From Myxococcus sp. CA023 (GTDB taxonomy: Bacteria > Myxococcota > Myxococcia > Myxococcales > Myxococcaceae): a stretch of 64,000 bases of DNA. The stretch is from positions 1 through 64,000 of the forward strand of contig NZ_JAAEAH010000018.1 of NCBI RefSeq assembly GCF_010998615.1, given 5' to 3'. Each line of letters begins with the position of its first letter. Positions within the stretch are counted from its first letter, which is position 1. This document shows positions 30,164 to 39,096 of the stretch, one piece after another. A model generated the notes under the pieces. The model saw only the letters and a list, made by a program, of their open reading frames with translations, searched no databases and had not been told where the DNA came from. Both the position numbers and the translations under genes were made by a program.

Positions 30164-31522
30164 CTACCCGCGCTCCCGCTCGCGACGATGGATGGTGGAC
30201 ACGTCGATGCCGAGCACCTCTGCGGCGCGCGTCTTGTTCCCGCCGCAGCGTGTCACCATCCACGCGATGTACTCCCCCTCCAGCCGCCGCAGGGGCCACA
30301 GCGCGTGCTGCGCCATCACCAAGGGCTGCACCTCCGGCGCCTCGGGTGGCAGGTGTGGGCGCAACTCCTCCAGCCCCACGACTTCGCTCGCCACCATCAC
30401 CGCCAGCCGCTCTATCAGGTTCTCCAGCTCACGCACGTTTCCCGGCCAAGGCAAGGTCGCGAGCGCGGCCACCGCCTCCGGAGACAGAGACTGCATGCGG
30501 GAGCGAGGGTTGCGCGCGCGGGCGCGAGCCGTGAAGTGCTCCACCAACAAGGGGATGTCCTCGCGCCGCTCCGCCAGCGGAGGCAACAGAAGCGTCACGA
30601 CATTGAGCCGGTAGAACAGGTCCGCGCGGAAGCGGCCCTCGCGCACGCGGGCGTCCAGGTCCTGGTGCGTGGCGGCGACGATGCGCACGTCCACGGTGCG
30701 GCTGCCGTCGGCGCCCACCGCGCGCACCTCGCCGTCCTCTAGTACGCGCAGCAGGCGGGCCTGGAGCTCCAGCGGCATGTCACCAATCTCGTCCAGGAAC
30801 AGCGTGCCCCCATCCGCCTCCACGAAGAGGCCGCGACGGGCGTGGGTAGCGCCGGTGAAGGCCCCCTTGAGGTGACCGAACAGCTCGCTCTCCAGCAAGT
30901 CATGTGGCAGCGCCGTGCAGTTGACCGCCACGAAGGGCCCGGAGGCGCGAGGCCCCTGGAAGTGCAGCGCGCGCGCCACCAGTTCCTTGCCCGTGCCGCT
31001 CGGGCCTCGCAGCAGCACCGCCGCCTGGGCGTAGGCCACGCGGTCGATGAGCTCGTAGAGGTTCCGCATCGCCGCGCTTCGGCCCACCAGCGCCCCCAGC
31101 CCGCTGCGCTCCGCGGCGGCGCGCCGGAGTGCCCGGTTCTCCACCTGGAGCCTGCGCTCCTTCAACGCGCGCTCGAGGAAGAGCAGCACCTCATCCAAGC
31201 GGAAGGGCTTGGTGAAGTAGTGGTACGCGCCGCGCTTCATCGCCTCCACCGCGCTCTCCACGCCGCCGAAGGCCGTCATCATCAACACGGGGATGTCCGA
31301 GTCGAGCGCCCGCACGGCCTCCAGCACGTCCAGGCCGTCCACCCCTTCCATGCGCAAGTCACACAGCACCGCGTCGTAGGCCTGTGCGCGCGCCATCCGG
31401 ATGGCCTCTTCGCCGCCCGTGGCCAGATCCACGACGTAGCCCGCGTCCGTGAGGGGCTCCCGCAGCATGAGGCCCATGTCCACGTGGTCATCGACGACCA
31501 GGATGCGTCCTTCAACCGACAT
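30164..31522 (-). CDS. Sigma-54-dependent response regulator (NtrC family)
   Basis: A 452-residue activator. The receiver has D55 in LCDLRMEG and K105; the AAA+ domain has GPSGTGKE (173-180), GAFTGA (220-225) and [10 protein letters not shown]; a C-terminal Fis-type HTH follows ([24 protein letters not shown]). Its start lies 11 bp inside the end of the upstream kinase gene, marking a cognate pair. The nearest likely target is the sigma-54-like promoter just downstream, before the pseudo-receiver and DUF6232-like genes. Confidence 0.95.
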   Translation of the reverse strand: MSVEGRILVVDDHVDMGLMLREPLTDAGYVVDLATGGEEAIRMARAQAYDAVLCDLRMEGVDGLDVLEAVRALDSDIPVLMMTAFGGVESAVEAMKRGAYHYFTKPFRLDEVLLFLERALKERRLQVENRALRRAAAERSGLGALVGRSAAMRNLYELIDRVAYAQAAVLLRGPSGTGKELVARALHFQGPRASGPFVAVNCTALPHDLLESELFGHLKGAFTGATHARRGLFVEADGGTLFLDEIGDMPLELQARLLRVLEDGEVRAVGADGSRTVDVRIVAATHQDLDARVREGRFRADLFYRLNVVTLLLPPLAERREDIPLLVEHFTARARARNPRSRMQSLSPEAVAALATLPWPGNVRELENLIERLAVMVASEVVGLEELRPHLPPEAPEVQPLVMAQHALWPLRRLEGEYIAWMVTRCGGNKTRAAEVLGIDVSTIHRRERERG

Positions 31523-33620
31523 ACCGCTCCTCCGCGCTGGGCTTCGCGATGGGCCAGAGCACGGTGACGCAGGTGCCCCGGCCCTCCTCGCTCTCCAACT
31601 CCAGCCGGCCACCATGGTTGCGCACGACGTGAGCCACCATCGTCAGGCCCAGTCCCGTGCCCTGTCCCCGCTTCTTGGTGGTGAAGAAGGGGTCGAATAC
31701 CTGATTGAGGTGCTCCCGGGGAATGCCGCAGCCGTCGTCGCGGAGGGTGAGCGCCACCAGCCCCCACGGCTCCGCCTCTGGCGCCGCCGCGGACAGCGTC
31801 ACCTGCCCGCCCTCGCCACACGCGTGGCAGGCGTTGAGCGCCAGATTCACCAGCACCTGCTGGAGCTGGTCCGGGTCCGCGGCCAGTGGAGGCAGCGTCT
31901 CCGGAACGGACACCTCGAAGCGAACCCCGCGCCGCTCCACCTCCATGCGCAGCAACTCCTGGACGTCCTGGAGCAGGGAGATGAGCGGCACCGGCCGCAC
32001 CGCCGTGGGCTGGAGGCGCGAGAAGTCCAGGAGCTGCCGCAGCGTGCGACTCACCCGGTCGATCTGCTCGATGATGACGGCGATGCCAGGCCCCTGCGGG
32101 TGTTCCTTGCCCAGCTTGCCCAGCACGTACTCCGCGCGCCCACGCACCACCCCAAGCGGCGTGCCAATCTCATGCGCGATACCGGCGGCGAGCACGCCCA
32201 CCGTGGCCAGCTTCTCCGCGCGCAGCAACTGCGTCTCCAGCGCGCGCACGTTGCTCAGGTCCTCCACCACCAACAAGGTCTGCACCTCCGGGTGGCGTGC
32301 CTCCAGCGGCACCGCGTGGAGATTGAAACGGCCCTCCTCGCCGAAGAGCACCAGCGTCTCCCCCAGGATGCCATGGGCGCGCGACTCGCTCGCGGCGGCC
32401 TCCACCAGGGCGCGAATCCGGGACACCACGGGTGCCGGTGCCTGGGGGAACGCCGTCTCCAAGGGCGCGCCAATGGCGTCCGGAGGCATGCGCTCGCGGA
32501 GCACCTGGTTCACCGCGCTGATGCGCCCGTCCACGGTGAGCGCCAGCACCCCAGAAGGAATGTGGTCGAGAATCTTCTGCGTCTTGTCGTGCAGGTGCGC
32601 CAGTTGGTCCGCGTGCTGACGGCTCTCTCGCAAGGCGGCCGCGCGGCGCTGCGCCAGCACCACGTACACGGCGAACGTCACCAGGAAGAGCGCCACGAGC
32701 AGCGCCGCGGCCAGGAGCCGCCAGATGAGGGCTTGCTGATGCGATCGCAGCGTCGCGGTAGACACCAACGTGGCCGCGGCCCAATGGCTGCCACCGCGGA
32801 CGCGGATGGGCGTGAACACGGCGATGGCCTCCGATCGGCCCAGGCCCAATCGCTCGGCCTCCTCCGCGCGCAGCGGCAACGCGCCGCGCTCCCCCTCGCG
32901 CATGCGAGCCGCCAGCGTCGTGAAGCCCGGCACCAATGCGCCCTCCGTCTCCAGCCGCCGGAACCAGTCCGCCAGGGTGGCGTCGCTGGCGGAGGTCGGA
33001 TGACCATAGGTGCCCAGGAGCAACAGCCGCGCGTCCGGGTCCGACGTCACGATGCGCAGCGGCGTAAAGAAGGACGTCGTGTCGACGAGCACCGCCACCG
33101 CGCCCTCGGGCCGGCCTTGCTCATCCACGGGCAGCGCCGTGGCCATGACCCGCAGCGAGTCCAAGCCGTCATCCACCATGGGAGGTGACAGCGTGACGTC
33201 CCCCGGCGGGCGCAGCAGGGCCCGCCGGCCCGCCTCCGCCATCTGCGCCAGCACGGGCGCTCGCGCCACCTGCTTGCCCATGCGCCGATCCAACATGCGC
33301 AGCCATTCCTTGCCGCTGGCGTCGTAGGCGATGAGGACCTTGTACTGGCCCACCGCCTCCAACAGGGCCCGCATCTCCCGCCGGTGCTCCGCCAACGTGC
33401 CGGGCTGGGACATCAACTCCCCGGCGAAGCGCAGGTCCTCCGCCACGTCCTCCAGCGTCTCCGCCACCCCGCGTGTGGCCTCATCCAACTGGGCCTGGCG
33501 CTCCACCGCGAACTGGTGCCACTGCGCCTCCCGGTTGCGCTCCAACAGGGTGAACACCCCCACCCCCACCGTCGTGAGGGCGACACAGAGCAACAGGATG
33601 GGAACGAGCGCGTACCGCAT
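31512..33620 (-). CDS. Membrane sensor histidine kinase with large periplasmic domain
   Basis: A 702-residue kinase. One membrane segment at 3-25 and a second near 298-322 enclose about 270 periplasmic residues of Cache-like size (including GQYKVLIAYDASGKEWLRMLDRR and VSTATLRSHQQALIWRL). A PAS-type domain follows (DHIPSGVLALTVDGRISAVNQVL), then HisKA with H483 in AHEIGTPLG and an HATPase (DDGCGIP, GQGTGLGLTMV). The HEIGTPL form of the H-box is common in NtrB-like kinases paired with sigma-54 activators. It probably reads a small external molecule. Divergent from the aib operon with a 153-bp gap. Confidence 0.93.
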   Translation of the reverse strand: MRYALVPILLLCVALTTVGVGVFTLLERNREAQWHQFAVERQAQLDEATRGVAETLEDVAEDLRFAGELMSQPGTLAEHRREMRALLEAVGQYKVLIAYDASGKEWLRMLDRRMGKQVARAPVLAQMAEAGRRALLRPPGDVTLSPPMVDDGLDSLRVMATALPVDEQGRPEGAVAVLVDTTSFFTPLRIVTSDPDARLLLLGTYGHPTSASDATLADWFRRLETEGALVPGFTTLAARMREGERGALPLRAEEAERLGLGRSEAIAVFTPIRVRGGSHWAAATLVSTATLRSHQQALIWRLLAAALLVALFLVTFAVYVVLAQRRAAALRESRQHADQLAHLHDKTQKILDHIPSGVLALTVDGRISAVNQVLRERMPPDAIGAPLETAFPQAPAPVVSRIRALVEAAASESRAHGILGETLVLFGEEGRFNLHAVPLEARHPEVQTLLVVEDLSNVRALETQLLRAEKLATVGVLAAGIAHEIGTPLGVVRGRAEYVLGKLGKEHPQGPGIAVIIEQIDRVSRTLRQLLDFSRLQPTAVRPVPLISLLQDVQELLRMEVERRGVRFEVSVPETLPPLAADPDQLQQVLVNLALNACHACGEGGQVTLSAAAPEAEPWGLVALTLRDDGCGIPREHLNQVFDPFFTTKKRGQGTGLGLTMVAHVVRNHGGRLELESEEGRGTCVTVLWPIAKPSAEERYVG

Positions 33621-33712
33621 GGCCCGCGGAGTCTAACCGCCAGCCCCTCCCCAACCCCTTGAAATAGCAGGGAAATCAGGAGGCTCGCCGGCCAGGGGGC
33701 CGACTTTGGCGA

Positions 33713-33742
33713 TTGACACTCCGCGTCGGGCGCTGCTACCTA
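33713..33742 (+). promoter_or_regulatory. Promoter of the aib operon
   Basis: A perfect -35 TTGACA (33713-33718), an 18-bp spacer and a plausible -10 TACCTA (33737-33742). The predicted start near 33749 lies inside the AibR operator, so binding would block the polymerase. Confidence 0.55.
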
Positions 33743-33755
33743 CCGGTCGGTAGGT
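33738..33755. promoter_or_regulatory. AibR operator
   Basis: ACCTACCGGTCGGTAGGT is an 18-bp inverted repeat with a single mismatched pair at its centre (8 of 9 positions symmetric). It resembles TetR-family sites that respond to acyl-CoA ligands, overlaps the -10 element and starts 36 bp before the aibR GTG. AibR of Myxococcus xanthus is reported to bind an inverted repeat upstream of this operon and release it on binding isovaleryl-CoA. Confidence 0.75.
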
Positions 33756-33773
33756 CTCCAGAAGGGAGCAGAC

Positions 33774-34460
33774 GTGACGAACACCGGAGGACGGAAGCCG
33801 GACGAGGGCGAGCGCTACCGAGCCATCCTTGAAACGGCGGCGCGGCTCATCTGTGACCGGGGGTACGAGGGCACGTCGATGCAGGAGATCGCCGCCGCGT
33901 GCCGGATGACGAAGGCGGGCCTCTACCACCACATCCAGAACAAGGAGCAGTTGCTCTTCGCCATCATGAACTACGGGATGGACCTGTTCGAGGAGCAGGT
34001 CCTCTCGCGGGTGCAGGACATCGCGAATCCGGTGGAGCGGCTTCGCGCGTGCATGCGCCACAACATCCTGCTGGTGACGCGGGGGTGGAGCAAGGAGGTC
34101 ATCATCATCCTCCACGAGCACGCCACGCTCACCGGCGAGACGCGCGCCTTCATCGACGCCCGGAAGAAGAAGTACGTGGACTTCCTGGAGGAGGCCTTTT
34201 CGCAGGCCTCGCAGCAGGGCCTCATCCGCCCCGTGGACCCGACGGTGGGCGCCTTCTCGTTCCTGGGAATGGTGCTGTGGATCTACAAGTGGTTCAAGCC
34301 GGACGGGCGCCTCACGGACGAGCAGATCGCCGACGGCATGGTGGGCATGTTGTTCCCGCCCTTCGCCGCTGTTGGTGACACCGCAGGACAGGCAGGGCCC
34401 TCCCCGCTGCGTATGGTGCCGAGCGTGTCGGCCACCGGCACGGATTCGGAGGACGCATGA
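33774..34460 (+). CDS. aibR: TetR-family repressor AibR
   Basis: A 228-residue regulator. The N-terminal HTH (about 15-60: RYRAILETAARLICDRGYEGTSMQEIAAACRMTKAGLYHHIQNKEQLL) is typical of TetR; the rest is an acyl-CoA-type ligand-binding domain. GTG start behind GAAGGGAG. Identity as AibR is from position: first gene of the aibR-aibA-aibB-aibC-mvaS set, with a fitting operator in its own promoter. In Myxococcus xanthus, AibR controls this pathway by sensing isovaleryl-CoA. It overlaps aibA by 4 bp. The C-terminal 25 residues are low-complexity and may not be folded. Confidence 0.88.
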   Translation: MTNTGGRKPDEGERYRAILETAARLICDRGYEGTSMQEIAAACRMTKAGLYHHIQNKEQLLFAIMNYGMDLFEEQVLSRVQDIANPVERLRACMRHNILLVTRGWSKEVIIILHEHATLTGETRAFIDARKKKYVDFLEEAFSQASQQGLIRPVDPTVGAFSFLGMVLWIYKWFKPDGRLTDEQIADGMVGMLFPPFAAVGDTAGQAGPSPLRMVPSVSATGTDSEDA

Positions 34461-35254
34461 AGACGGCGCGCTGGTGCTCGCTGGAGGAGGCGGTGGCCTC
34501 CATTCCGGATGGCGCGTCGCTGGCCACCGGTGGCTTCATGCTGGGTCGCGCCCCCATGGCGCTGGTGATGGAGCTCATCGCGCAGGGCAAGCGCGACCTG
34601 GGCCTCATCTCCCTCCCCAACCCGCTGCCCGCGGAGTTCCTCGTGGCGGGCGGCTGTCTGGGCAAGCTGGAGATTGCCTTCGGCGCGCTGAGCCTCCAGG
34701 GCCGCGTGCGTCCCATGCCCTGCCTCAAACGGGCCATGGAGCAAGGCACCCTCGCCTGGCGCGAACATGATGGCTACCGCGTCGTCCAGCGGCTGCGCGC
34801 CGCGTCCATGGGTCTGCCCTTCATCCCCGCGCCGGACGCGGACGTGTCGGGGCTGGCGCGGACGGAGCCGCCTCCCACGGTGGAGGACCCCTTCACCGGC
34901 CTGCGCGTGGCGGTGGAGCCTGCCTTCTATCCGGACGTGGCGCTGCTCCACGCGCGCGCCGCGGACGAGCGCGGCAACCTCTACATGGAAGACCCGACTA
35001 CTGACCTGCTGGTGGCGGGCGCGGCGAAGCGGGTGATTGCCACGGTGGAGGAGCGGGTGGCGAAGCTGCCTCGCGCCACCCTGCCCGGCTTCCAGGTGGA
35101 CCGCATCGTCCTGGCTCCCGGCGGCGCCCTGCCCACCGGCTGCGCCGGGCTCTACCCGCACGATGACGAGATGCTGGCCCGCTACCTGTCGCTGGCGGAG
35201 ACGGGCCGTGAAGCGGAGTTCCTGGAAACGTTGCTGACGCGGAGGGCGGCATGA
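34457..35254 (+). CDS. aibA: 3-methylglutaconyl-CoA decarboxylase subunit AibA (CoA-transferase family I fold)
   Basis: A 265-residue subunit with the alpha-type CoA-transferase fold (SIPDGASLATGGFMLGRAPMALVMELIAQGKRDLGLISLPN; VAVEPAFYPDVALLHARAADERGNLYMEDPTTDLLVAGAAKRVIATVEERV). Together with AibB it forms a decarboxylase that turns 3-methylglutaconyl-CoA into 3,3-dimethylacrylyl-CoA, an unusual use of a CoA-transferase scaffold. It overlaps aibR and aibB by 4 bp each, so the three are coupled. A plain glutaconate CoA-transferase is the alternative reading of sequence alone; the operon makes AibA far more likely. Confidence 0.9.
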   Translation: MKTARWCSLEEAVASIPDGASLATGGFMLGRAPMALVMELIAQGKRDLGLISLPNPLPAEFLVAGGCLGKLEIAFGALSLQGRVRPMPCLKRAMEQGTLAWREHDGYRVVQRLRAASMGLPFIPAPDADVSGLARTEPPPTVEDPFTGLRVAVEPAFYPDVALLHARAADERGNLYMEDPTTDLLVAGAAKRVIATVEERVAKLPRATLPGFQVDRIVLAPGGALPTGCAGLYPHDDEMLARYLSLAETGREAEFLETLLTRRAA

Positions 35255-35991
35255 GCGCGACGCTGGACATCACCCCAGCGGAGACCGTGGTCTCCCTGCT
35301 GGCGCGGCAGATTGATGACGGCGGCGTGGTGGCCACGGGCGTGGCGTCACCGCTGGCCATCCTGGCCATCGCCGTGGCGCGCGCGACGCATGCGCCGGAC
35401 CTGACGTACCTGGCCTGCGTGGGCTCGTTGGATCCGGAGATTCCCACGCTGCTGCCCTCCTCCGAGGACCTGGGCTACCTGGATGGCCGGTCCGCGGAAA
35501 TCACCATTCCGGACCTCTTCGACCACGCGCGGCGCGGCCGGGTGGACACCGTCTTCTTCGGCGCGGCCGAGGTGGATGGCGAGGGCCGCACCAACATGAC
35601 GGCCAGCGGCAGCCTGGACAAGCCGCGGACGAAGTTCCCCGGTGTGGCGGGCGCCGCGACGCTGCGGCAGTGGGTGCGCCGGCCGGTGCTGCTGGTGCCG
35701 CGCCAGTCGCGCCGCAACCTGGTGCCGGAGGTGCAGGTCGCCACCACGAGAGATCCACGCCGGCCGGTGACGCTCATCTCCGACCTGGGCGTGTTCGAAC
35801 TGGGCGTGTCTGGCGCGCGGCTGCTCGCGCGACACCCCTGGGCCTCGGAAGAGCACATCGCGGAGCGCACGGGCTTCGCCTTCCAGGTCTCCGAAGCGCT
35901 GTCCGTCACCTCGCTGCCGGATGCCCGGACGGTGGCGGCCATTCGCGCCATCGACCCGCACGGCTACCGCGACGCGCTCGTCGGCGCCTGA
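35251..35991 (+). CDS. aibB: 3-methylglutaconyl-CoA decarboxylase subunit AibB
   Basis: A 246-residue beta-type CoA-transferase subunit (SLLARQIDDGGVVATGVASPLAILAIAVARATHAPDLTYLACVGSL; FFGAAEVDGEGRTNMTASGSL). The residue at position 56 is Cys, in LTYLACVGS, which agrees with the active-site Cys56 reported for AibB; CoA-transferases instead use a catalytic Glu. This supports decarboxylase over transferase activity. It partners AibA to form the active complex. A 47-bp gap separates it from aibC. Confidence 0.9.
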   Translation: MSATLDITPAETVVSLLARQIDDGGVVATGVASPLAILAIAVARATHAPDLTYLACVGSLDPEIPTLLPSSEDLGYLDGRSAEITIPDLFDHARRGRVDTVFFGAAEVDGEGRTNMTASGSLDKPRTKFPGVAGAATLRQWVRRPVLLVPRQSRRNLVPEVQVATTRDPRRPVTLISDLGVFELGVSGARLLARHPWASEEHIAERTGFAFQVSEALSVTSLPDARTVAAIRAIDPHGYRDALVGA

Positions 35992-36038
35992 GCAGGGCCG
36001 TTCCCCTTCCACGAATTCAGATGCACGGAGGCACCCAG

Positions 36039-37076
36039 ATGAAAGCCGTCGTACTGCGCAGCTTTGGTGAAGCGGGCAACCTGAAGATGGAGACCGTGCC
36101 TATGCCCCGTCCCGGGCGTGGCGAGGTCCTCCTGCGCGTGCATGCCTGTGGCGTCTGCTACCACGACGTCATCAACCGCCGAGGCAACCTGCCCCGCACC
36201 AGCGTGCCCGCGATTCTTGGCCACGAGGCCGCGGGTGAAGTCATTGAAGTCGGTCCGGACACGCCGGGCTGGAAGACGGGAGACCGCGCCGCGACGCTCC
36301 AGCGCATGTCGTGTGGCGACTGTGCCCTGTGCCGCAGCGGCCGCAACAGCCTCTGCAAGACGGACAACCGCTTCTTCGGCGAGGAACTGGCCGGTGGCTA
36401 CGCCCAGTTCATGGTGGCCCCCGTCGGCGGACTGGGCCGTGTGCCCGCGTCGCTGCCCTGGAACGAGGCTGCCACGGTGTGCTGCACCACCGGCACGGCC
36501 GTCCACACGGTGCGCACGCGCGGCAAGGTGCGCGCGGGCGAGACGGTACTCATCACCGGCGCCAGCGGCGGCGTGGGCCTGTCCTCCGTGCAGCTCGCGC
36601 GGCTGGACGGCGCGCGCGTCATCGCGGTGACGTCCAGCGAGGCGAAGGTGCAGGCGCTGAAGGAGGCGGGCGCGGACGAGGTCATCGTGTCGCGCGGGCT
36701 GGACTTCGCGTCGGACGTCCGCAAGCGCACCCAGGGCGCGGGCGTGGACGTGGCCGTCGAAATCGTCGGCAGCGCCACGTTCGACCAGACGCTGAAGTCC
36801 ATGGCGCCCGGAGGCCGCGTGGTGGTGGTGGGCAACCTGGAGTCGGGGATGGTGCAGCTCAACCCGGGGCTCGTCATCGTCAAGGAGCTGGAGATCCTGG
36901 GGGCCTACGCCACCACGCAGGCGGAGCTGGACGAGGCCCTGCGCCTGACGGCCACCGGCGGAGTGCGGCAGTTCGTGACGGACGCGGTGCCCCTGGCCGA
37001 GGCCGCGAAGGCCCACTTCCGGCTGGAGAACCGCGAAGTGGCGGGCCGGCTGGTGCTGGTGCCCCCCGAGGCGTGA
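36039..37076 (+). CDS. aibC: 3,3-dimethylacrylyl-CoA reductase AibC (MDR superfamily)
   Basis: A 345-residue medium-chain dehydrogenase/reductase. The zinc-type catalytic lobe shows HACGVCYHDVINRRG and ILGHEAAGEV; the four-Cys structural zinc lobe is in SCGDCALCRSGRNSLCK (C-x2-C-x2-C-x7-C); the cofactor fold has GETVLITGASGGVGLSSVQLAR. In the aib pathway it reduces 3,3-dimethylacrylyl-CoA to isovaleryl-CoA with a nicotinamide cofactor. ATG 36039 is chosen because GGAGG lies 7 bp upstream; ATG 36021 would add six residues. Generic zinc alcohol dehydrogenase would be the call outside this operon. Confidence 0.88.
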   Translation: MKAVVLRSFGEAGNLKMETVPMPRPGRGEVLLRVHACGVCYHDVINRRGNLPRTSVPAILGHEAAGEVIEVGPDTPGWKTGDRAATLQRMSCGDCALCRSGRNSLCKTDNRFFGEELAGGYAQFMVAPVGGLGRVPASLPWNEAATVCCTTGTAVHTVRTRGKVRAGETVLITGASGGVGLSSVQLARLDGARVIAVTSSEAKVQALKEAGADEVIVSRGLDFASDVRKRTQGAGVDVAVEIVGSATFDQTLKSMAPGGRVVVVGNLESGMVQLNPGLVIVKELEILGAYATTQAELDEALRLTATGGVRQFVTDAVPLAEAAKAHFRLENREVAGRLVLVPPEA

Positions 37077-37125
37077 GCGAAGCGGCGGCTGGAATCCAGA
37101 GCACGACAAGGAATCGAGGAGTCCG

Positions 37126-38382
37126 ATGAAGAAGCGCGTGGGAATCGAAGCGTTGGCGGTCGCGGTGCCGTCCCGGTACGTGGACATCGAAGACCTGGCC
37201 CGGGCACGGGGCGTGGACCCGGCCAAGTACACGGCGGGCCTGGGCGCCAAGGAGATGGCCGTCACCGACCCCGGCGAGGACACCGTGGCCCTGGCGGCCA
37301 CCGCGGCGGCCCGCCTCATCCGTCAGCAGGACGTGGACCCGTCCCGCATCGGCATGCTGGTGGTGGGCACGGAGACGGGCATCGACCACTCGAAGCCCGT
37401 CGCCTCGCACGTGCAGGGCCTGCTGAAGCTGCCGCGCACCATGCGGACCTATGACACGCAGCACGCGTGTTACGGCGGCACCGCCGGGTTGATGGCGGCG
37501 GTGGAGTGGATTGCGTCCGGCGCGGGCGCGGGCAAGGTGGCCGTGGTGGTGTGTTCCGACATCGCGCGCTACGGGCTGAACACCGCGGGCGAGCCCACCC
37601 AGGGCGGCGGCGCGGTGGCGCTGCTGGTCTCCGAGCAACCCGACCTGCTCGCCATGGACGTGGGCCTCAACGGCGTGTGCAGCATGGACGTGTATGACTT
37701 CTGGCGGCCCGTGGGCCGGCGGGAGGCGCTGGTGGACGGGCACTACTCCATCACCTGCTACCTGGAGGCCCTGTCCGGCGCTTACCGGGGCTGGCGCGAG
37801 AAGGCCCTGGCGGCGGGCCTGGTCCGCTGGTCGGACGCGCTGCCCGGCGAACAGCTGGCGCGCATCGCCTACCACGTGCCCTTCTGCAAGATGGCCCGGA
37901 AGGCGCACACCCAGCTGCGCCTGTGCGACCTGGAGGATGCTGCGGGCGCGGCGGCTTCGACGGCAGAGTCGCGGGAGGCGCATGCGAAGTCGGCCGCCAG
38001 CTATGACGCCCAGGTGGCGACTTCACTGGGACTCAACTCGCGCATCGGAAACGTGTACACCGCGTCCCTCTACCTGGCGCTGGCGGGCCTGCTGCACCGC
38101 GAGGCCGGCGCGCTGGCGGGACAGCGCATTGGCCTGCTGTCCTACGGCAGCGGCTGCGCGGCCGAATTCTACTCCGGCACGGTGGGCGAGAAGGCCGCCG
38201 AGCGGATGGCGAAGGCGGACCTGGAGTCGGTGCTGGCCCGGCGCGAGCGCGTCTCCATCGAGGAATACGAGCGCCTGATGGAACTGCCGGCGGATGCGCC
38301 CGAGGCCGTGGCCCCGTCGCCCGGTGCCTTCCGGCTGACGGAGATTCGCGACCACCGCCGCCAGTACGCCGAAGGGAACTGA
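37126..38382 (+). CDS. mvaS: Hydroxymethylglutaryl-CoA synthase
   Basis: A 418-residue thiolase-fold enzyme condensing acetoacetyl-CoA and acetyl-CoA to HMG-CoA. Catalytic C115 is in TQHACYGGT, the Glu is E83 in GTETG, and the active-site His is in IAYHVPFCKMARKAH. Placed at the end of the aib operon it supplies HMG-CoA, which is dehydrated (by an enzyme not encoded here) to 3-methylglutaconyl-CoA for AibAB; the same product can also feed the mevalonate route to isoprenoids. It starts 49 bp after aibC and a hairpin follows its stop. Confidence 0.93.
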   Translation: MKKRVGIEALAVAVPSRYVDIEDLARARGVDPAKYTAGLGAKEMAVTDPGEDTVALAATAAARLIRQQDVDPSRIGMLVVGTETGIDHSKPVASHVQGLLKLPRTMRTYDTQHACYGGTAGLMAAVEWIASGAGAGKVAVVVCSDIARYGLNTAGEPTQGGGAVALLVSEQPDLLAMDVGLNGVCSMDVYDFWRPVGRREALVDGHYSITCYLEALSGAYRGWREKALAAGLVRWSDALPGEQLARIAYHVPFCKMARKAHTQLRLCDLEDAAGAAASTAESREAHAKSAASYDAQVATSLGLNSRIGNVYTASLYLALAGLLHREAGALAGQRIGLLSYGSGCAAEFYSGTVGEKAAERMAKADLESVLARRERVSIEEYERLMELPADAPEAVAPSPGAFRLTEIRDHRRQYAEGN

Positions 38383-38417
38383 CGCAGGGCGCCGGGCGCC
38401 CATCCCAGACGCGTGAC

Positions 38418-38445
38418 GAGGCACCGGCAGGCTTCCCGGTGCCTC
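38418..38445 (+). terminator. Probable terminator of the aib operon
   Basis: A perfect 10-bp stem (GAGGCACCGG with its complement) and 8-nt loop, 35 bp after the mvaS stop. A smaller GGGCGC/GCGCCC hairpin at 38387-38401 precedes it. There is little U-tract, so termination may be Rho-assisted. Confidence 0.5.
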
Positions 38446-38525
38446 CCCTTCCGCCGCCGTCTCCCTACCGTGAATCTCGAACCCCTGCCTCGACGAACGG
38501 GGCACGGCTGAAAGGAGACGGAATC

Positions 38526-39011
38526 ATGGCGGACCTACCTGCCCGCAGAGGCGGAGGCATGCTGGGAGCCCCGCGCGGCTGGGACCCCTTCGAGCGCATG
38601 CAGGAGCTCTTGGGATTCGACCTCGGCCGGATGCTCGGCCCTCAGGGCGCACGGGAAGGCGGCTTCGTGCCCGACTTCGAGGTGAAGGAGACCCAGGATG
38701 CCTTCATCTTCAAGGCCGATGTCCCCGGCGTGGAGGAGAAGGACCTGGAAATCACCCTCGCGGAGAACCGGCTGACCATCAGCGGCAAGCGGGAAGAAGA
38801 GCGCCGCGACGAAAGCGACCGCTACTACGCCTACGAGCGCACGTATGGCTCGTTCAGCCGCACCTTCACGCTCCCCAGAGGCGTGAATGCCGACAACGTC
38901 CAGGCGGACTTCAAGAGTGGCGTCCTCAACGTGCGCATCCCCAAGAAGTCCGAGGAGCAGCCCAAGCGCATCAAGGTCGGCGGCGAACGCGGTGAGAAGG
39001 CGAAAGCCTGA
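38526..39011 (+). CDS. Hsp20/alpha-crystallin small heat-shock protein
   Basis: A 161-residue ATP-independent holdase chaperone. The N-terminal arm contains GWDPFERMQELLGFDLGRML; the alpha-crystallin domain runs from about 45 to 145 (VPDFEVKETQDAFIFKADVPGVEEKDLEITLAENRLTISGKREEE; FSRTFTLPRGVNADNVQADFKSGVLNVRIPK), and the C-terminal PKRIKV stands in for the usual IxI motif. ATG 38526 has an AAGGAGA site; the upstream open frame is not used. It resembles the spore-associated small heat-shock proteins of myxobacteria (SP21/HspA type) but I cannot assign the paralogue. Confidence 0.93.
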   Translation: MADLPARRGGGMLGAPRGWDPFERMQELLGFDLGRMLGPQGAREGGFVPDFEVKETQDAFIFKADVPGVEEKDLEITLAENRLTISGKREEERRDESDRYYAYERTYGSFSRTFTLPRGVNADNVQADFKSGVLNVRIPKKSEEQPKRIKVGGERGEKAKA

Positions 39012-39028
39012 GGCACCGAGAGGGGCGC

Positions 39029-39082
39029 TCGGGAGAAGCCGGCCGTGTTATGGGATTTGGCACGACAACCGGCTTTTCCCGA
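39029..39082. repeat. Inverted repeat between the hsp20 and SnoaL-like genes
   Basis: Two 14-bp arms (39029-39042 and 39069-39082; TCGGGAGAAGCCGG and its complement with one mismatch) separated by 26 bp. The right arm ends in CTTTTCCCGA just before the ribosome binding site of the next gene. It could be the hsp20 terminator or a leader structure that controls the next gene. Confidence 0.45.
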
Positions 39083-39096
39083 AAGAAGGCTACCGA

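Noticed and set aside
34457-35991. Glutaconate or 3-oxoacid CoA-transferase
   Set aside because: The fold fits, but Cys56 in the beta subunit and the aibR-aibC-mvaS context point to the decarboxylase AibAB.
39057-39074. TTGGCACGACAACCGGCT as a sigma-54 promoter before the SnoaL-like gene
   Set aside because: The -24 half is good but no TTGC follows at the right spacing.
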